Source: Tritonibacter horizontis (lineage in GTDB: Bacteria > Pseudomonadota > Alphaproteobacteria > Rhodobacterales > Rhodobacteraceae). Taken from it: 56,746 nt of DNA. The notes below the pieces were generated by a model, which saw only the letters and a list, made by a program, of their open reading frames with translations, had not been told where the DNA came from and made no database searches. Below, piece after piece: positions 34,458-42,619 of this stretch. The translations under genes and the position numbers were made by a program. Each line of letters starts with the position of its first letter. Position 1 is the first letter of the stretch. The stretch lies in NCBI RefSeq assembly GCF_001518015.1, contig NZ_LPUY01000080.1, forward strand, positions 1 through 56,746. The letters are read 5' to 3'.

Positions 34458-35564
34458 TCAGAGCAGTTCGGCAATCTCCACCGCCCGGTGCTCCGTCATG
34501 GAAATCTGCGCGGCCATGCCCATCAGCACCGCCATCTTGCCATCCTCCAGGCTGACCTCGGCGGTGTCGCGCGCGCCGCGCACAAGCTCAAGGAACCCTT
34601 TGTGCTGATAAAAGGTTGACCCGTTGTGATCGCCGGCCTCCAGGATCGTCGGATCAACCGGAATGTCGCGCACCTCCGGCCCCTTGGGGTCACGGGGCGA
34701 CACGATGACCTGCGGCACCGGGGGCGCGCCCAGATGGGCGGGCCAGAACCGGCCGGGTCCGGGCACCAGGGCCTCGATCTTGCCCTTTGGCCCCACGGCA
34801 GAGATTTCCTCCTGATAACGGGCGCCCTCGGCAAACATGCACAATTCCAGCATTGCCCGGGTGCCATTGGCGAAATCGACGATCACATACCCGTTGTCGA
34901 GGATGTCAGGCGTCTCGCCCGCGTAGCGTTCGCCCAGATGATTCACGTCCTGCCCGCCAGAGGCAAGCACCCGCAGCGGTTCCGATTTCAGGGTCAGCCG
35001 CATCAGGTCAAAGAAGTGGCAGCATTTTTCAACAAACGTACCGCCGGTGTAGCGGTTGAAGCGGTTCCAGTCGCCCACCTTTTCGAGAAAGGGAAACCGA
35101 TGTTCGCGGATGGTCAGCATGCGAATGCCACCCGTTGCCGCATCGGCATCGCGCAACAGGGTCGCGACGGGCGGCATATAGCGGTATTCCATCGCCACCC
35201 AGACCGGCGCGGGATAGCTGGCGCGAAACGCGTCCAGCCTTGAAACATGGGCAGGGTCGGTGAACAGGGGTTTTTCCACCAGCACCGGCAAGGGCCGGGT
35301 TGCAGCCAGGGTCTCCAGCTGTTCGATGTGACGATAGTTGGGGCTGGCGATCAGCAGACAATCGAGCCCCTCGACCGCCAGCAGGTCCGCAATGCTGTCG
35401 ACCAGCTGCGCGCCGGGCGCAAAGGTCAGGCTCTCGGCGGCCATGGCGGCGTCCGGCTCGAAAATCGCGCCGACGCGGGTGCCCTCCAGCAGCGCGATAT
35501 TGCGCAGGTGTTCCTGCCCCATCATGCCGCAGCCGATGACGCCATAGGTGATGATTTTTGACAC
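34458..35564 (-). CDS. Gfo/Idh/MocA-family protein; possible NAD-dependent sulfoquinovosidase (GH188/SqgA-like)
   Basis: NAD(P)-binding protein of 368 residues. Rossmann motif YGVIGCGMMGQEHLRN (GxGxxG at 11-16), VLVEKPLFT with the family EKP (97-99), and the substrate-domain motif GGTFVEKCCHFFD (K180, H183, D186). Members of this family include sugar dehydrogenases and the NAD-dependent sulfoquinovosidases of GH188. The latter are found in sulfoquinovose clusters that lack a GH31 sulfoquinovosidase, which is also the case here. The assignment as glycosidase comes from context (sulfonate monooxygenase, aldo/keto reductase and flavin reductase next door), not from a diagnostic residue I can name. 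A plain sugar dehydrogenase is the alternative. It is cotranscribed leftward with the GntR gene, 11 bases away. Confidence 0.7.
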   Translation of the reverse strand: MSKIITYGVIGCGMMGQEHLRNIALLEGTRVGAIFEPDAAMAAESLTFAPGAQLVDSIADLLAVEGLDCLLIASPNYRHIEQLETLAATRPLPVLVEKPLFTDPAHVSRLDAFRASYPAPVWVAMEYRYMPPVATLLRDADAATGGIRMLTIREHRFPFLEKVGDWNRFNRYTGGTFVEKCCHFFDLMRLTLKSEPLRVLASGGQDVNHLGERYAGETPDILDNGYVIVDFANGTRAMLELCMFAEGARYQEEISAVGPKGKIEALVPGPGRFWPAHLGAPPVPQVIVSPRDPKGPEVRDIPVDPTILEAGDHNGSTFYQHKGFLELVRGARDTAEVSLEDGKMAVLMGMAAQISMTEHRAVEIAELL

Positions 35565-35575
35565 GGGTCTCTCCC

Positions 35576-36298
35576 TTAAATCAGGCGCTGTACATAGAGC
35601 GCTTTGTCTGTGTCGAACCAGGTTCTGGAAAACTCCACCGGGGCGGCCTCCTGCGCCCAGCTGAAGCGTTCGATGTAGCCGGTGAGCGTGTCCGGCCGCA
35701 GACCAAACGTGTCAGGCGCCCAGTGCGGCACATGTCCGATGGAAACGCGATCCTCGGCCCGCGCGATCAGCAGGCCGAGTTGCATCTGGTAGGTGCGGTA
35801 GAGCGAATCCGACATCTGTTCAGGCCGGATGGTGCCCGCAGCGCCGTCCAGCCAGATCTCCTCCACCGCGACAGGCTGACGGTTCAGGAACCGCAGTCTG
35901 CGAAACCGTGTGCCATGCGTCGCCGCCCCGAAAGAAGGCAGGTCAGCGGGCTTTTCCATCGCGGCAATGTCGAGGATATCAGCCGTTGGCAGGCCGCCCC
36001 CGGTGGTCAGCTCGAGGCGAAACATACTATAGACGCTCTGGGCATGGTGGTTGGCACGGATGTAGTTTCCGGACCCTTGGATGCGCTCCAGCATCCCCTT
36101 TTTCTCTAGCTCCAGCAATGACTTGCGCAGGGTGCGCACAGTGGTTCCATGGCTGCGCGCCAGATCGCGTTCCGGCGGCAGACGTTGCCCGTCCACCAGC
36201 CGCCCGGCTGCGATTTCGCGGATCAGGAATTCGCTGATCTGCATGTAGATCGGCAACGCCGTCGGGGTGTCGCGATCGAGGTCATGTATCGGGGTCAT
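35576..36298 (-). CDS. GntR-family regulator with UTRA effector domain
   Basis: Regulator of 240 residues. N-terminal winged helix-turn-helix (about 12-75; LIREIAAGRLVDGQRLPPERDLARSHGTTVRTLRKSLLELEKKGMLERI) and C-terminal UTRA ligand-binding domain (about 95-238). This is the HutC-type architecture that often senses sugars or sugar phosphates. Start at 36298 (MTPIHDLD) is preferred. The longer frame to 36349 would begin inside the TTGATG repeats that look like its operator. It is divergent from the sulfonate monooxygenase operon and probably represses it until the sugar sulfonate or a product appears. Confidence 0.85.
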   Translation of the reverse strand: MTPIHDLDRDTPTALPIYMQISEFLIREIAAGRLVDGQRLPPERDLARSHGTTVRTLRKSLLELEKKGMLERIQGSGNYIRANHHAQSVYSMFRLELTTGGGLPTADILDIAAMEKPADLPSFGAATHGTRFRRLRFLNRQPVAVEEIWLDGAAGTIRPEQMSDSLYRTYQMQLGLLIARAEDRVSIGHVPHWAPDTFGLRPDTLTGYIERFSWAQEAAPVEFSRTWFDTDKALYVQRLI

Positions 36299-36337
36299 GG
36301 TCACACTCTGGGCACGGAAGGGGCGAGGCAGAAAAAA

Positions 36338-36354
36338 TTGATGCACCATTGATG
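36338..36354. promoter_or_regulatory. Direct-repeat operator candidate for the GntR/UTRA regulator
   Basis: TTGATG is repeated at 36338-36343 and 36349-36354, an 11-base period that places both on one helix face. The site lies in the AT-richer spacer between the divergent regulator and monooxygenase genes. The partial dyad GTACATC/GATGCAC overlaps it. Confidence 0.5.
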
Positions 36355-36409
36355 TACTTTAATTCTGCTGCTACGCAAGAGGAAATTCGATTGCTCTCAG
36401 GAGACAGAA

Positions 36410-37564
36410 ATGACCGTCGTTCCCATCACGTCCCCCGATCTGGACGCTGCCGAAGTGTCCTGGTTTTCGGCGCTGTGTTCTGATGATTATCAGTTTCTCG
36501 GGGTGCCCGACGGGGATCTGCGGTCGTCCTGGGCGCATTGCTCGGAGATCGTGAAAACCGCCGAGTCACAGGGTTTTCGCAACATCTTGTGCCCGTCCTC
36601 CTATCAGGTCGGGCAGGATACGCTGTCCTTCGTGGCGGGCTGCGCGCCGATCACCTCCCGCATCAACATGCTCGCGGCGGTGCGCTGTGGCGAGATGCAG
36701 CCGATCATGCTGGCCCGCACGCTGGCGACGCTGGATCACATGTTGGAGGGGCGGCTGACGGTCAATATCATCTCCTCCGATTTTCCCGGGGAGAAGGCCG
36801 AAAGCGGCTATCGCTATCAGCGCTCCCGCGAGGTGGTGGAGATCCTGAAACAGGCCTGGACCCGCGATGAAATCAACTATGAAGGCGAGGTGTACAGCTT
36901 CAAGGGGCTGACCACCGATCCGGTGCGTCCCTATCAAACCGGTGGGCCGCTTTTGTATTTCGGCGGCTATTCCCCCGCCGCGCTGGAGCTTTGCGGTCAG
37001 CATTGCGACGTCTATCTGATGTGGCCGGAAAAGATCGAAGAGCTGCAAGGCCGCATGCAGGCTGTGCACAGCGTGGCGGAAAAATACAATCGCACCCTCG
37101 ATTACGGTCTGCGCGTGCACACCATCGTCCGCGACACCGAAGCCGAGGCGCGCGAATACGCCGACTATATCGTCTCCAAACTGGATGACGAGCAGGGCCG
37201 GGCCATCCGCGAACGGGCGCTGGATGCCAGCTCGCTTGGGGTCAGCCACCAGTCAAAGAACCGCGAGATCGCCGATGATGACGGCTTTATCGAGCCGAAC
37301 CTGTGGACCGGCGTGGGCCGGGCGCGCTCGGGCTGCGGCGCGGCGCTGGTTGGCTCCACCGATCAGGTGATGAGCAAGCTGGAAGCCTATCAGAAAATGG
37401 GCATCCGCGCCTTCATCCTGTCGGGCTATCCGCATATCGAAGAGGCAAGGCACTTTGGGGCCCGCATTCTGCCAAACATGAAAACCTGCTCGCTGCCTCA
37501 GGCCTATGGCCGGGTTCCGGCGAGCGCGCCAGAAACACCGCTCGGTGTAGGAGTTCGCCGCTGA
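36410..37564 (+). CDS. SsuD-family FMNH2-dependent sulfonate monooxygenase (SmoC-like)
   Basis: Flavin-dependent monooxygenase of 384 residues with the bacterial-luciferase barrel. It follows the SsuD alkanesulfonate monooxygenase pattern across its length. The segment GLRVHTIVRDTEAEA carries R235 and H237, NLWTGVGRARSGCGAALVG carries R306, and ILSGYPHIEEARHFG carries Y340. These correspond to the conserved SsuD active-site residues Arg226, His228, Arg297 and Tyr331. The SsuD cysteine near residue 54 is not kept. It needs reduced FMN from a partner reductase and releases sulfite. Next to an aldo/keto reductase and a flavin reductase, and without SsuABC, it best fits sulfoquinovose monooxygenase. 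The stop overlaps the next start (TGATG). DNA ahead contains AGGAGA as ribosome-binding site. Confidence 0.85.
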   Translation: MTVVPITSPDLDAAEVSWFSALCSDDYQFLGVPDGDLRSSWAHCSEIVKTAESQGFRNILCPSSYQVGQDTLSFVAGCAPITSRINMLAAVRCGEMQPIMLARTLATLDHMLEGRLTVNIISSDFPGEKAESGYRYQRSREVVEILKQAWTRDEINYEGEVYSFKGLTTDPVRPYQTGGPLLYFGGYSPAALELCGQHCDVYLMWPEKIEELQGRMQAVHSVAEKYNRTLDYGLRVHTIVRDTEAEAREYADYIVSKLDDEQGRAIRERALDASSLGVSHQSKNREIADDDGFIEPNLWTGVGRARSGCGAALVGSTDQVMSKLEAYQKMGIRAFILSGYPHIEEARHFGARILPNMKTCSLPQAYGRVPASAPETPLGVGVRR

Positions 37565-38454
37565 TGGACCGTATCAAACTCAACGATACCCTGGAATTTT
37601 CCCGCCTGATCTACGGCATGTGGCGGATTGGCGACGACGCCGATACTTCCGTCAAACATGTCGAGGCAAAGATCAACGCCTGTCTCGAACAGGGCATCAC
37701 CACCTTCGATCAGGCCGACATCTATGGCAGCTACGCCGCCGAGGGCATTCTGGGCGCCGCGCTCAAGGCGAACCCGAGCCTGCGCGACCAGATGGAGATC
37801 GTGACGAAATGCGATATCGTCGCGCCCATCGGGATGCACAGCGACAAGCCGGGCAAATATTACGACACCTCCCGCGCCTATATCGAGGGCGCGGTGGACC
37901 GGTCGCTGACGGAAATGGCGATCGAGCAGATCGACCTTCTGCTGATCCACCGGCCGGACCCCTTGATGGACCACCATGAAACCGGCGCGGCGCTGGACGG
38001 GTTGATCGCCTCTGGCAAGGTCAGGGCCGTGGGCGTGTCGAACTTCCGTCCCTGGGACTGGACGTTGCTGCAATCGGCGATGGACACCAGACTTGTCACC
38101 AACCAGATCGAGATGTCGCTGTCAGAGCTTGCGCCCTTTACCAATGGCGATCTGGCGTTTCACCAGCAGAATGCGCAGGCGGTGATGGCCTGGTCGCCCC
38201 TGGGCGGCGGCAGCCTGATGACCGGGCAGGGGGCGCTCGCCAGCTGTCTGGATGAGATCGCCAGTGCACAGGGCGTGGACCGCGCCGCGGTCGCCGTGGC
38301 GTTCCTGTTGCGTCACCCGGCGACCATTCTGCCGGTTCTGGGCACCAACACCCTGTCGCGCATCCAGGCGATTTCGGACGCGCTGAAGGTCGAATTGGAC
38401 CGCCCCACATGGTTCCGGCTCTATCAGGCCGGTCTGGGCCAGGAGGTGCCATGA
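37564..38454 (+). CDS. Aldo/keto reductase (SmoB-like, 6-oxo-glucose reductase candidate)
   Basis: NAD(P)H-dependent reductase of 296 residues. The catalytic tetrad of the superfamily is visible as D49 and Y54 (FDQADIYG), K82 (EIVTKCD) and H129 (LLIHRPDP). The N-terminus MDRIKLNDTLEFSRLIYGMW and the C-terminal VLGTNTLSRI resemble the YdhF branch to which SmoB of Agrobacterium belongs. In the sulfo-SMO pathway this enzyme reduces the 6-aldehyde left after C-S cleavage to glucose. Its start overlaps the monooxygenase stop by one base, so the two are made together. The longer upstream frame is out of phase with the monooxygenase and is not coding. Confidence 0.87.
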   Translation: MDRIKLNDTLEFSRLIYGMWRIGDDADTSVKHVEAKINACLEQGITTFDQADIYGSYAAEGILGAALKANPSLRDQMEIVTKCDIVAPIGMHSDKPGKYYDTSRAYIEGAVDRSLTEMAIEQIDLLLIHRPDPLMDHHETGAALDGLIASGKVRAVGVSNFRPWDWTLLQSAMDTRLVTNQIEMSLSELAPFTNGDLAFHQQNAQAVMAWSPLGGGSLMTGQGALASCLDEIASAQGVDRAAVAVAFLLRHPATILPVLGTNTLSRIQAISDALKVELDRPTWFRLYQAGLGQEVP

Positions 38455-38455
38455 C

Positions 38456-38977
38456 ATGGGCCTGCAGATGAGCAAACAGACCCAACGGGCCTTTGTGCCG
38501 GACGAGAGCAACACCCGGCTCTTGCGCGATGCCTTTGGCCGGTTCGCCACCGGGGTCACCATCGTGACCGCGCAGACGCCCGAGGGCGTGGTGGCGATCA
38601 CGGCCAGCAGTTTTTCGTCCGTTTCGCTGACCCCGGCGATGGTGCTGTGGTCGCCGGATCGCAACTCGCGTCGCTTTCCCTATTTCGAGCGGGCCGAACA
38701 TTACGCGATCCATGTCCTGGCAGCGGATCAGGAGGATCTCTGCTTCAAGGTGGCAAAGGACGCCGGCGGCCTGCGCGGGCTGGATCTGGGGCAGAATGCC
38801 GAAGGGGTGCCGGTGCTGGAGGGCTGCCTGGCGCGATTCGAATGCACCCGCCGCGCGGTTTACGACGGAGGAGACCACGCCATTGTGCTGGGCGTCGTGA
38901 ACCGGGCTGAAATGCGGGAAGAAGGCGAAGCGCTCGCCTTTTTCAAAGGACAATTAGGCCGTATCTGCGCGCATTGA
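38456..38977 (+). CDS. Flavin reductase (SmoA-like) supplying FMNH2
   Basis: Flavin reductase-like split-barrel protein of 173 residues. The stretch LRDAFGRFATGVTIVTAQTPEGVVAITASSFSSVSLTPAMVLWSPDRNSR (about 21-70) is the family's flavin-binding core. The C-terminal DHAIVLGVVNRAEM also fits. AGGAGGTG at 38441-38448 inside the end of the previous gene is the ribosome-binding site. It is third in the monooxygenase operon and is the expected source of reduced FMN for the SsuD-like enzyme. The NAD(P)H preference cannot be read from the sequence. Confidence 0.88.
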   Translation: MGLQMSKQTQRAFVPDESNTRLLRDAFGRFATGVTIVTAQTPEGVVAITASSFSSVSLTPAMVLWSPDRNSRRFPYFERAEHYAIHVLAADQEDLCFKVAKDAGGLRGLDLGQNAEGVPVLEGCLARFECTRRAVYDGGDHAIVLGVVNRAEMREEGEALAFFKGQLGRICAH

Positions 38978-39036
38978 TCGGCGCGTCGCAGCCCACCGGC
39001 CGCAGGTTCGGTGGGCGATGTTCTGGGAGGAACAAC

Positions 39037-39627
39037 ATGAACGCATTGATGGCGGTGGTGACACCGCTGTACTGGCTCAACGCCGGCCTGTTGCGCTTTG
39101 GGCGCTGGCTGGGCTGCGCCGCCGTCGCGGTGATGGTGTCAGTGATCCTGGTCCAGGTGTTTTGCCGCTATGTGCTCAACAACGCCTTGCCCTGGCCGGA
39201 CGAGGCGGCGCGGTTCTGCATGCTCTGGATGACCGGGCTGATGGCGCCCACCGCCTTTCGGCAGGGCGGATTTGTGGCCATCGACACGCTGTCGTCGATG
39301 CTGCCGGCCCGGATCGGTGATCTTTTGTCGCTCTGCCTGTTGGCGCTCAGCTTGCTGGTGCTGATCTGCGCCGTCCGGATCGGCTATGGCGAGGTCACCG
39401 GGATTGGCGGCCGCTTTACCACGGCCTCGCTCTACCTGCCGACATCGCTGAGTTTTGACAGCTGGTTTCGCCTGCCGCGCAGCTGGATGATGCTGTCGCT
39501 GCTGGTTGGGCTGGCGCTGCTGATCCTGGTCAATATCGAACTGATCCTGCGCCGTGTGGTCGCTGTGCTGGGCGGCGGCGACCGTCTGCCCACCCTTGAA
39601 TTTGCCGTGACAAAAGGGGCCGAGTGA
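39037..39627 (+). CDS. TRAP transporter small permease DctQ (system 3)
   Basis: Inner-membrane protein of 196 residues. Helices lie at about 24-46, 62-80, 97-118 and 148-168. The core VQVFCRYVLNNALPWPDEAARFCMLWMTGLMAPTAFRQGGFVAIDT is the DctQ signature. ATG 39037 has GGGAGG at 39025-39030. It begins 59 bases after the flavin reductase on the same strand, so it is probably part of the monooxygenase operon. The order here is Q-M-P, unlike P-Q-M in the other two systems of the window. Confidence 0.88.
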   Translation: MNALMAVVTPLYWLNAGLLRFGRWLGCAAVAVMVSVILVQVFCRYVLNNALPWPDEAARFCMLWMTGLMAPTAFRQGGFVAIDTLSSMLPARIGDLLSLCLLALSLLVLICAVRIGYGEVTGIGGRFTTASLYLPTSLSFDSWFRLPRSWMMLSLLVGLALLILVNIELILRRVVAVLGGGDRLPTLEFAVTKGAE

Positions 39628-40916
39628 TGCTGATCTGGTTCTTGCCACTGTTTCTCGTCTTCCTGATGATCGGCCTGCCGGTGTTTTTTGGCCTTTTGGC
39701 GGCCCCGGGTCTTCTGTTGTGGCTGAACGGGCAGGAGCGTGACATCACGCTGCTGTATCGCAACCTTTACAACGGGATGGACAGTTTCCCGCTGATGGCG
39801 ATCCCGTTCTTCATGCTTGCGGGCGAGCTGATGAACAAGGGCGGCATCACCCTGCGGCTGGTCGAATTCTCGCAGGCGCTGATGGGCCATCTGCGTGGCG
39901 GGCTTGCCCATGTCAACGTGCTGTCGTCGATGCTGTTTGCAGGGCTGTCCGGCTCGGCGGTGGCGGATACCTCGGCCTTGGGCTCCATGCTGATCCCGGC
40001 GATGGAAAAACAGGGCTACACGCGCAAATTCGCCGCCGCGATCACCGCTGCAAGCTCGGTGATCGGCCCAATCATCCCGCCATCGGGGATCATGATCATC
40101 TACGCCTATGTGATGGGGGAAAGCGTCGCGGCGCTGTTCCTGGCGGGGCTGGTCCCCGGCATTCTGGTGGGCGTCGGTCTGATGCTGATGGTCAAGGTGA
40201 TGGCGGATCGCTACGATTTTCCGGTTGCCTCGCGCCGCTACAGCTGGGGCGAACGCGGTCAGGCCAGCCTCAAGGCGTTCTTTCCGCTGATGACCCCGGT
40301 GATCATCCTCGGCGGTATTCTTGTGGGGGTCTTCACCCCGACCGAGGCCGCCGCCGTTGCTGTCGCCTATGCGCTGATCATCGGCTTTTTCGTCCTGCGC
40401 ACGCTGCACCTGCGCGAGCTGCCCGATATCCTGACCCGTGCGGGCATCACCTCTTCGGTGGTGCTGTTGCTGGTGGGGGCGGCGATGTCGTTCAAAACCG
40501 TGGTCTCGCTCAGCCATGCGCCAGAGCAGCTGGCCGAATTCATCCTGACGCTGACGGAAAACCCGCTGCTGTTGCTGTTCCTGATCAACCTGTTGCTGTT
40601 CGCGGTGGGCATGTTCCTGGACGCAGGCCCGGCGATCATCATCCTTGGCCCGATCCTCGGTCCCGTCTTTGTCGGGCTGGGCGTCGACAGCATCCATTTT
40701 GCCATCATCATGTGCGTGAACCTCACCGTGGGGCTGGCAACACCGCCGATGGGGCTGGTGCTGTTTGTGGCCTCTGCCGTCTCGGGCGAACGGGTGACGA
40801 CGATCTCCCGCGCCATCCTGCCGTTTCTGGCCGTCGAAGTGGCGGTGATCTTTCTGATCACCTTCGTTCCGGCCATTTCCATGACGATCCCGCGCCTGAC
40901 CGGGTTCGCCAATTGA
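39627..40916 (+). CDS. TRAP transporter large permease DctM (system 3)
   Basis: Permease of 429 residues of the DctM family. Markers are FPLMAIPFFMLAGELMNKGG, FAGLSGSAVADTSALGSM, AASSVIGPIIPPSGIMIIYAYV and GLATPPMGLVLFVASAVSG. The start ATG overlaps the dctQ stop (TGATG). By operon membership it is the candidate importer of sulfoquinovose or its glycerol glycoside. This would be a TRAP replacement for the ABC importer of known smo clusters. Confidence 0.9.
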   Translation: MLIWFLPLFLVFLMIGLPVFFGLLAAPGLLLWLNGQERDITLLYRNLYNGMDSFPLMAIPFFMLAGELMNKGGITLRLVEFSQALMGHLRGGLAHVNVLSSMLFAGLSGSAVADTSALGSMLIPAMEKQGYTRKFAAAITAASSVIGPIIPPSGIMIIYAYVMGESVAALFLAGLVPGILVGVGLMLMVKVMADRYDFPVASRRYSWGERGQASLKAFFPLMTPVIILGGILVGVFTPTEAAAVAVAYALIIGFFVLRTLHLRELPDILTRAGITSSVVLLLVGAAMSFKTVVSLSHAPEQLAEFILTLTENPLLLLFLINLLLFAVGMFLDAGPAIIILGPILGPVFVGLGVDSIHFAIIMCVNLTVGLATPPMGLVLFVASAVSGERVTTISRAILPFLAVEVAVIFLITFVPAISMTIPRLTGFAN

Positions 40917-40952
40917 GTTGACCAAGAAGAAGAGCACTAGGGAGGAAACCAC

Positions 40953-42011
40953 ATGCTCAAGACAGTCCTGAAAACCGCCGCGGTTGCGGCCCTTCTGGCC
41001 TCCAGCGCGCTGTCGGCCGCGGCGGCCGATTACACCATCCGCGCCACCGCCAATTCCAATGAAAACGACGAGGACTACGATGGTCTCGTGGTGTTCAAGA
41101 ACTACGTCGAGGCCGCCTCCAACGGCGCGATCGAGGTCGAACTGTTCATCGGCACCCAGCTGTGTTCCAACGGTGCGGAATGCCTGCAGGGCGTCGCGGA
41201 TGGCTCCATCGACGTCTATATCTCCACCTCCGGCGGCGCGGCGGGGCTGTTCCCTTACGTGCAGGTGCTGGATCTGCCCTATCTGATGGCCGATGACCGC
41301 GTGGCGGAACATGTGCTGTCGGGCGATTTCACCCGCACCATCCGCGACATGGCGCTGGCGGATTCCGGCGATACGATCCGCCTGATGACCATCGGCAACA
41401 CCGGCGGCTGGCGCAACTTTGCCAATACCAAGCGCCGGGTGGCAGAGCCGGCCGACATGGAAGGCCTGAAAATCCGCACCGTGGTCGCCGCCCTGCCGCA
41501 GGAGCTGGTCAAGGCCCTGGGCGCATCACCCACCCCGATCCCATGGCCGGAACTGTTCACCTCGTTCCAGACCGGCGTGGTCGAAGGGTCCAAGAACGGC
41601 ATCACCGACATCATGGGCATGAAATTCCCGGACGCCGGCCTGCAATACATCACCCTCGACGGGCACGCCTATATGGGTGCGCTGTGGTGGATGTCGAATG
41701 AGACCTTCCTGGATATGCCCGAAGACATGCGCCAGGTTGTCGTTGACGGGTTCTATGCGCTGCAACAGGCCACCTTTGCCTCGCCCAAGCGCAAATCAAT
41801 CGCGGCCTACGAGGAATTCGTCGCCGGGGGCGGTGACCTGTATGTGCCGACACCGGAACAGAAAACCGCCTTCAAAGAGGCCGCTGCCCCGGTTTATGAC
41901 TGGTTCAAATCCAATGTGACCAAAGGGGACGAAGCCTTTGCCGCGCTGACCGAAGCCGTCGCTGCCGCCGAGGCAGATATCTCTGCCGCCCGGGCCAAGG
42001 ATCTCAACTGA
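40953..42011 (+). CDS. TRAP transporter substrate-binding protein DctP (system 3)
   Basis: Periplasmic binding protein of 352 residues. Signal peptide MLKTVLKTAAVAALLASSALSAAAA, mature start about DYTIRATANSNENDEDYDG. The ligand-arginine region MEGLKIRTVVAALPQELVKALGA and IPWPELFTSFQTGVVEGSKNG are the DctP core. It has two cysteines (QLCSNGAECL, about 70-77) close together that may form a disulfide in the binding lobe. It ends the operon, 36 bases after dctM, with a hairpin behind it. Predicted ligand by context is a sugar sulfonate. Confidence 0.88.
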   Translation: MLKTVLKTAAVAALLASSALSAAAADYTIRATANSNENDEDYDGLVVFKNYVEAASNGAIEVELFIGTQLCSNGAECLQGVADGSIDVYISTSGGAAGLFPYVQVLDLPYLMADDRVAEHVLSGDFTRTIRDMALADSGDTIRLMTIGNTGGWRNFANTKRRVAEPADMEGLKIRTVVAALPQELVKALGASPTPIPWPELFTSFQTGVVEGSKNGITDIMGMKFPDAGLQYITLDGHAYMGALWWMSNETFLDMPEDMRQVVVDGFYALQQATFASPKRKSIAAYEEFVAGGGDLYVPTPEQKTAFKEAAAPVYDWFKSNVTKGDEAFAALTEAVAAAEADISAARAKDLN

Positions 42012-42069
42012 TCTGCGGGTTGCCCTGGCTGCGGGCGGGGTGTTGCGCCGGATGACGGTGACACCATCG

Positions 42070-42102
42070 GAGGGGAGGCGGGCAGAGGCCGCGCCTCCCC
42101 TC
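42070..42102 (+). terminator. Stem-loop at the end of the sulfonate/TRAP operon
   Basis: A perfect 11-bp inverted repeat (42070-42080 with 42092-42102) with an 11-base loop, 58 bases after the dctP stop. It is followed by ACCGCGTTTT, so the T-tract is displaced. It probably ends or protects the operon mRNA. Confidence 0.65.
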
Positions 42103-42226
42103 ACCGCGTTTTGGCGCTGGCCTGTCTGCAGAAATCCTCCAGCCGGGACGGCGGTGACGGATTTGCGGTTTATCAGGGCCGCAGCCGCACATAGGGTCGG
42201 GGCAGACCCTCGCGACAGGAGCGCCC

Positions 42227-42538
42227 ATGATACTGCACTGCGTCTTTTGCAACCTGCGCGCTGACGCCCCGCCCGCAGCCGTAACGACGGTTCTGGAGCA
42301 GCTGCGCCGCTTCAGCCTGTCGCTGTATGGGGTTGTGGCCTTTGACGCCGGTCCGAACCGGGATTTCGAGATGAAATCCCAGCAGGTCGACACGGGGTTC
42401 GTGATCCGATTCGAGACGGCGGCGGCGCTGGAGGCCTATGCGGTACATCCAACCCACCGCAGCCTCGGCCGCGAGCTGGCCGCCCTCTGCACCGGTGGTG
42501 GCGATGGCATCGTGGTCTATGATCTGGAGGTCGACTGA
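42227..42538 (+). CDS. Dabb-domain (stress-responsive A/B barrel) protein
   Basis: Small protein of 103 residues with the dimeric ferredoxin-like Dabb pattern: strand MILHCVFCNLRA, helix, strand, then DFEMKSQQVDTGFVIRFETAAALEAYAVHPTHRSLG, which includes the family HPTH segment. Function is not established for most members; some act on aldehyde or polyketide substrates. It stands 215 bases after the TRAP binding protein, past the hairpin, so it may have its own promoter. Confidence 0.8.
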   Translation: MILHCVFCNLRADAPPAAVTTVLEQLRRFSLSLYGVVAFDAGPNRDFEMKSQQVDTGFVIRFETAAALEAYAVHPTHRSLGRELAALCTGGGDGIVVYDLEVD

Positions 42539-42619
42539 AGGCGGCTTGATCTTCCGCGACAGAAGATCAACCCTGCGCCCAGACCCCGTTCCCTGCCAGC
42601 AGGAGCCTCGCGCCGCGAC

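Noticed and set aside
36410-38977. Reading the monooxygenase set as a plain alkanesulfonate (ssu) or dimethylsulfide system
   Set aside because: No ssuABC-type transporter is present, and an aldo/keto reductase plus glucokinase and Gfo/Idh/MocA gene are better explained by a sugar sulfonate. It remains the main alternative.
39432-41312. 626-codon open frame on the minus strand across the TRAP system 3 genes
   Set aside because: The translation is histidine/glutamine/arginine-rich with no motif, as expected for the antisense of membrane protein genes; the plus-strand dctQM assignment is certain.
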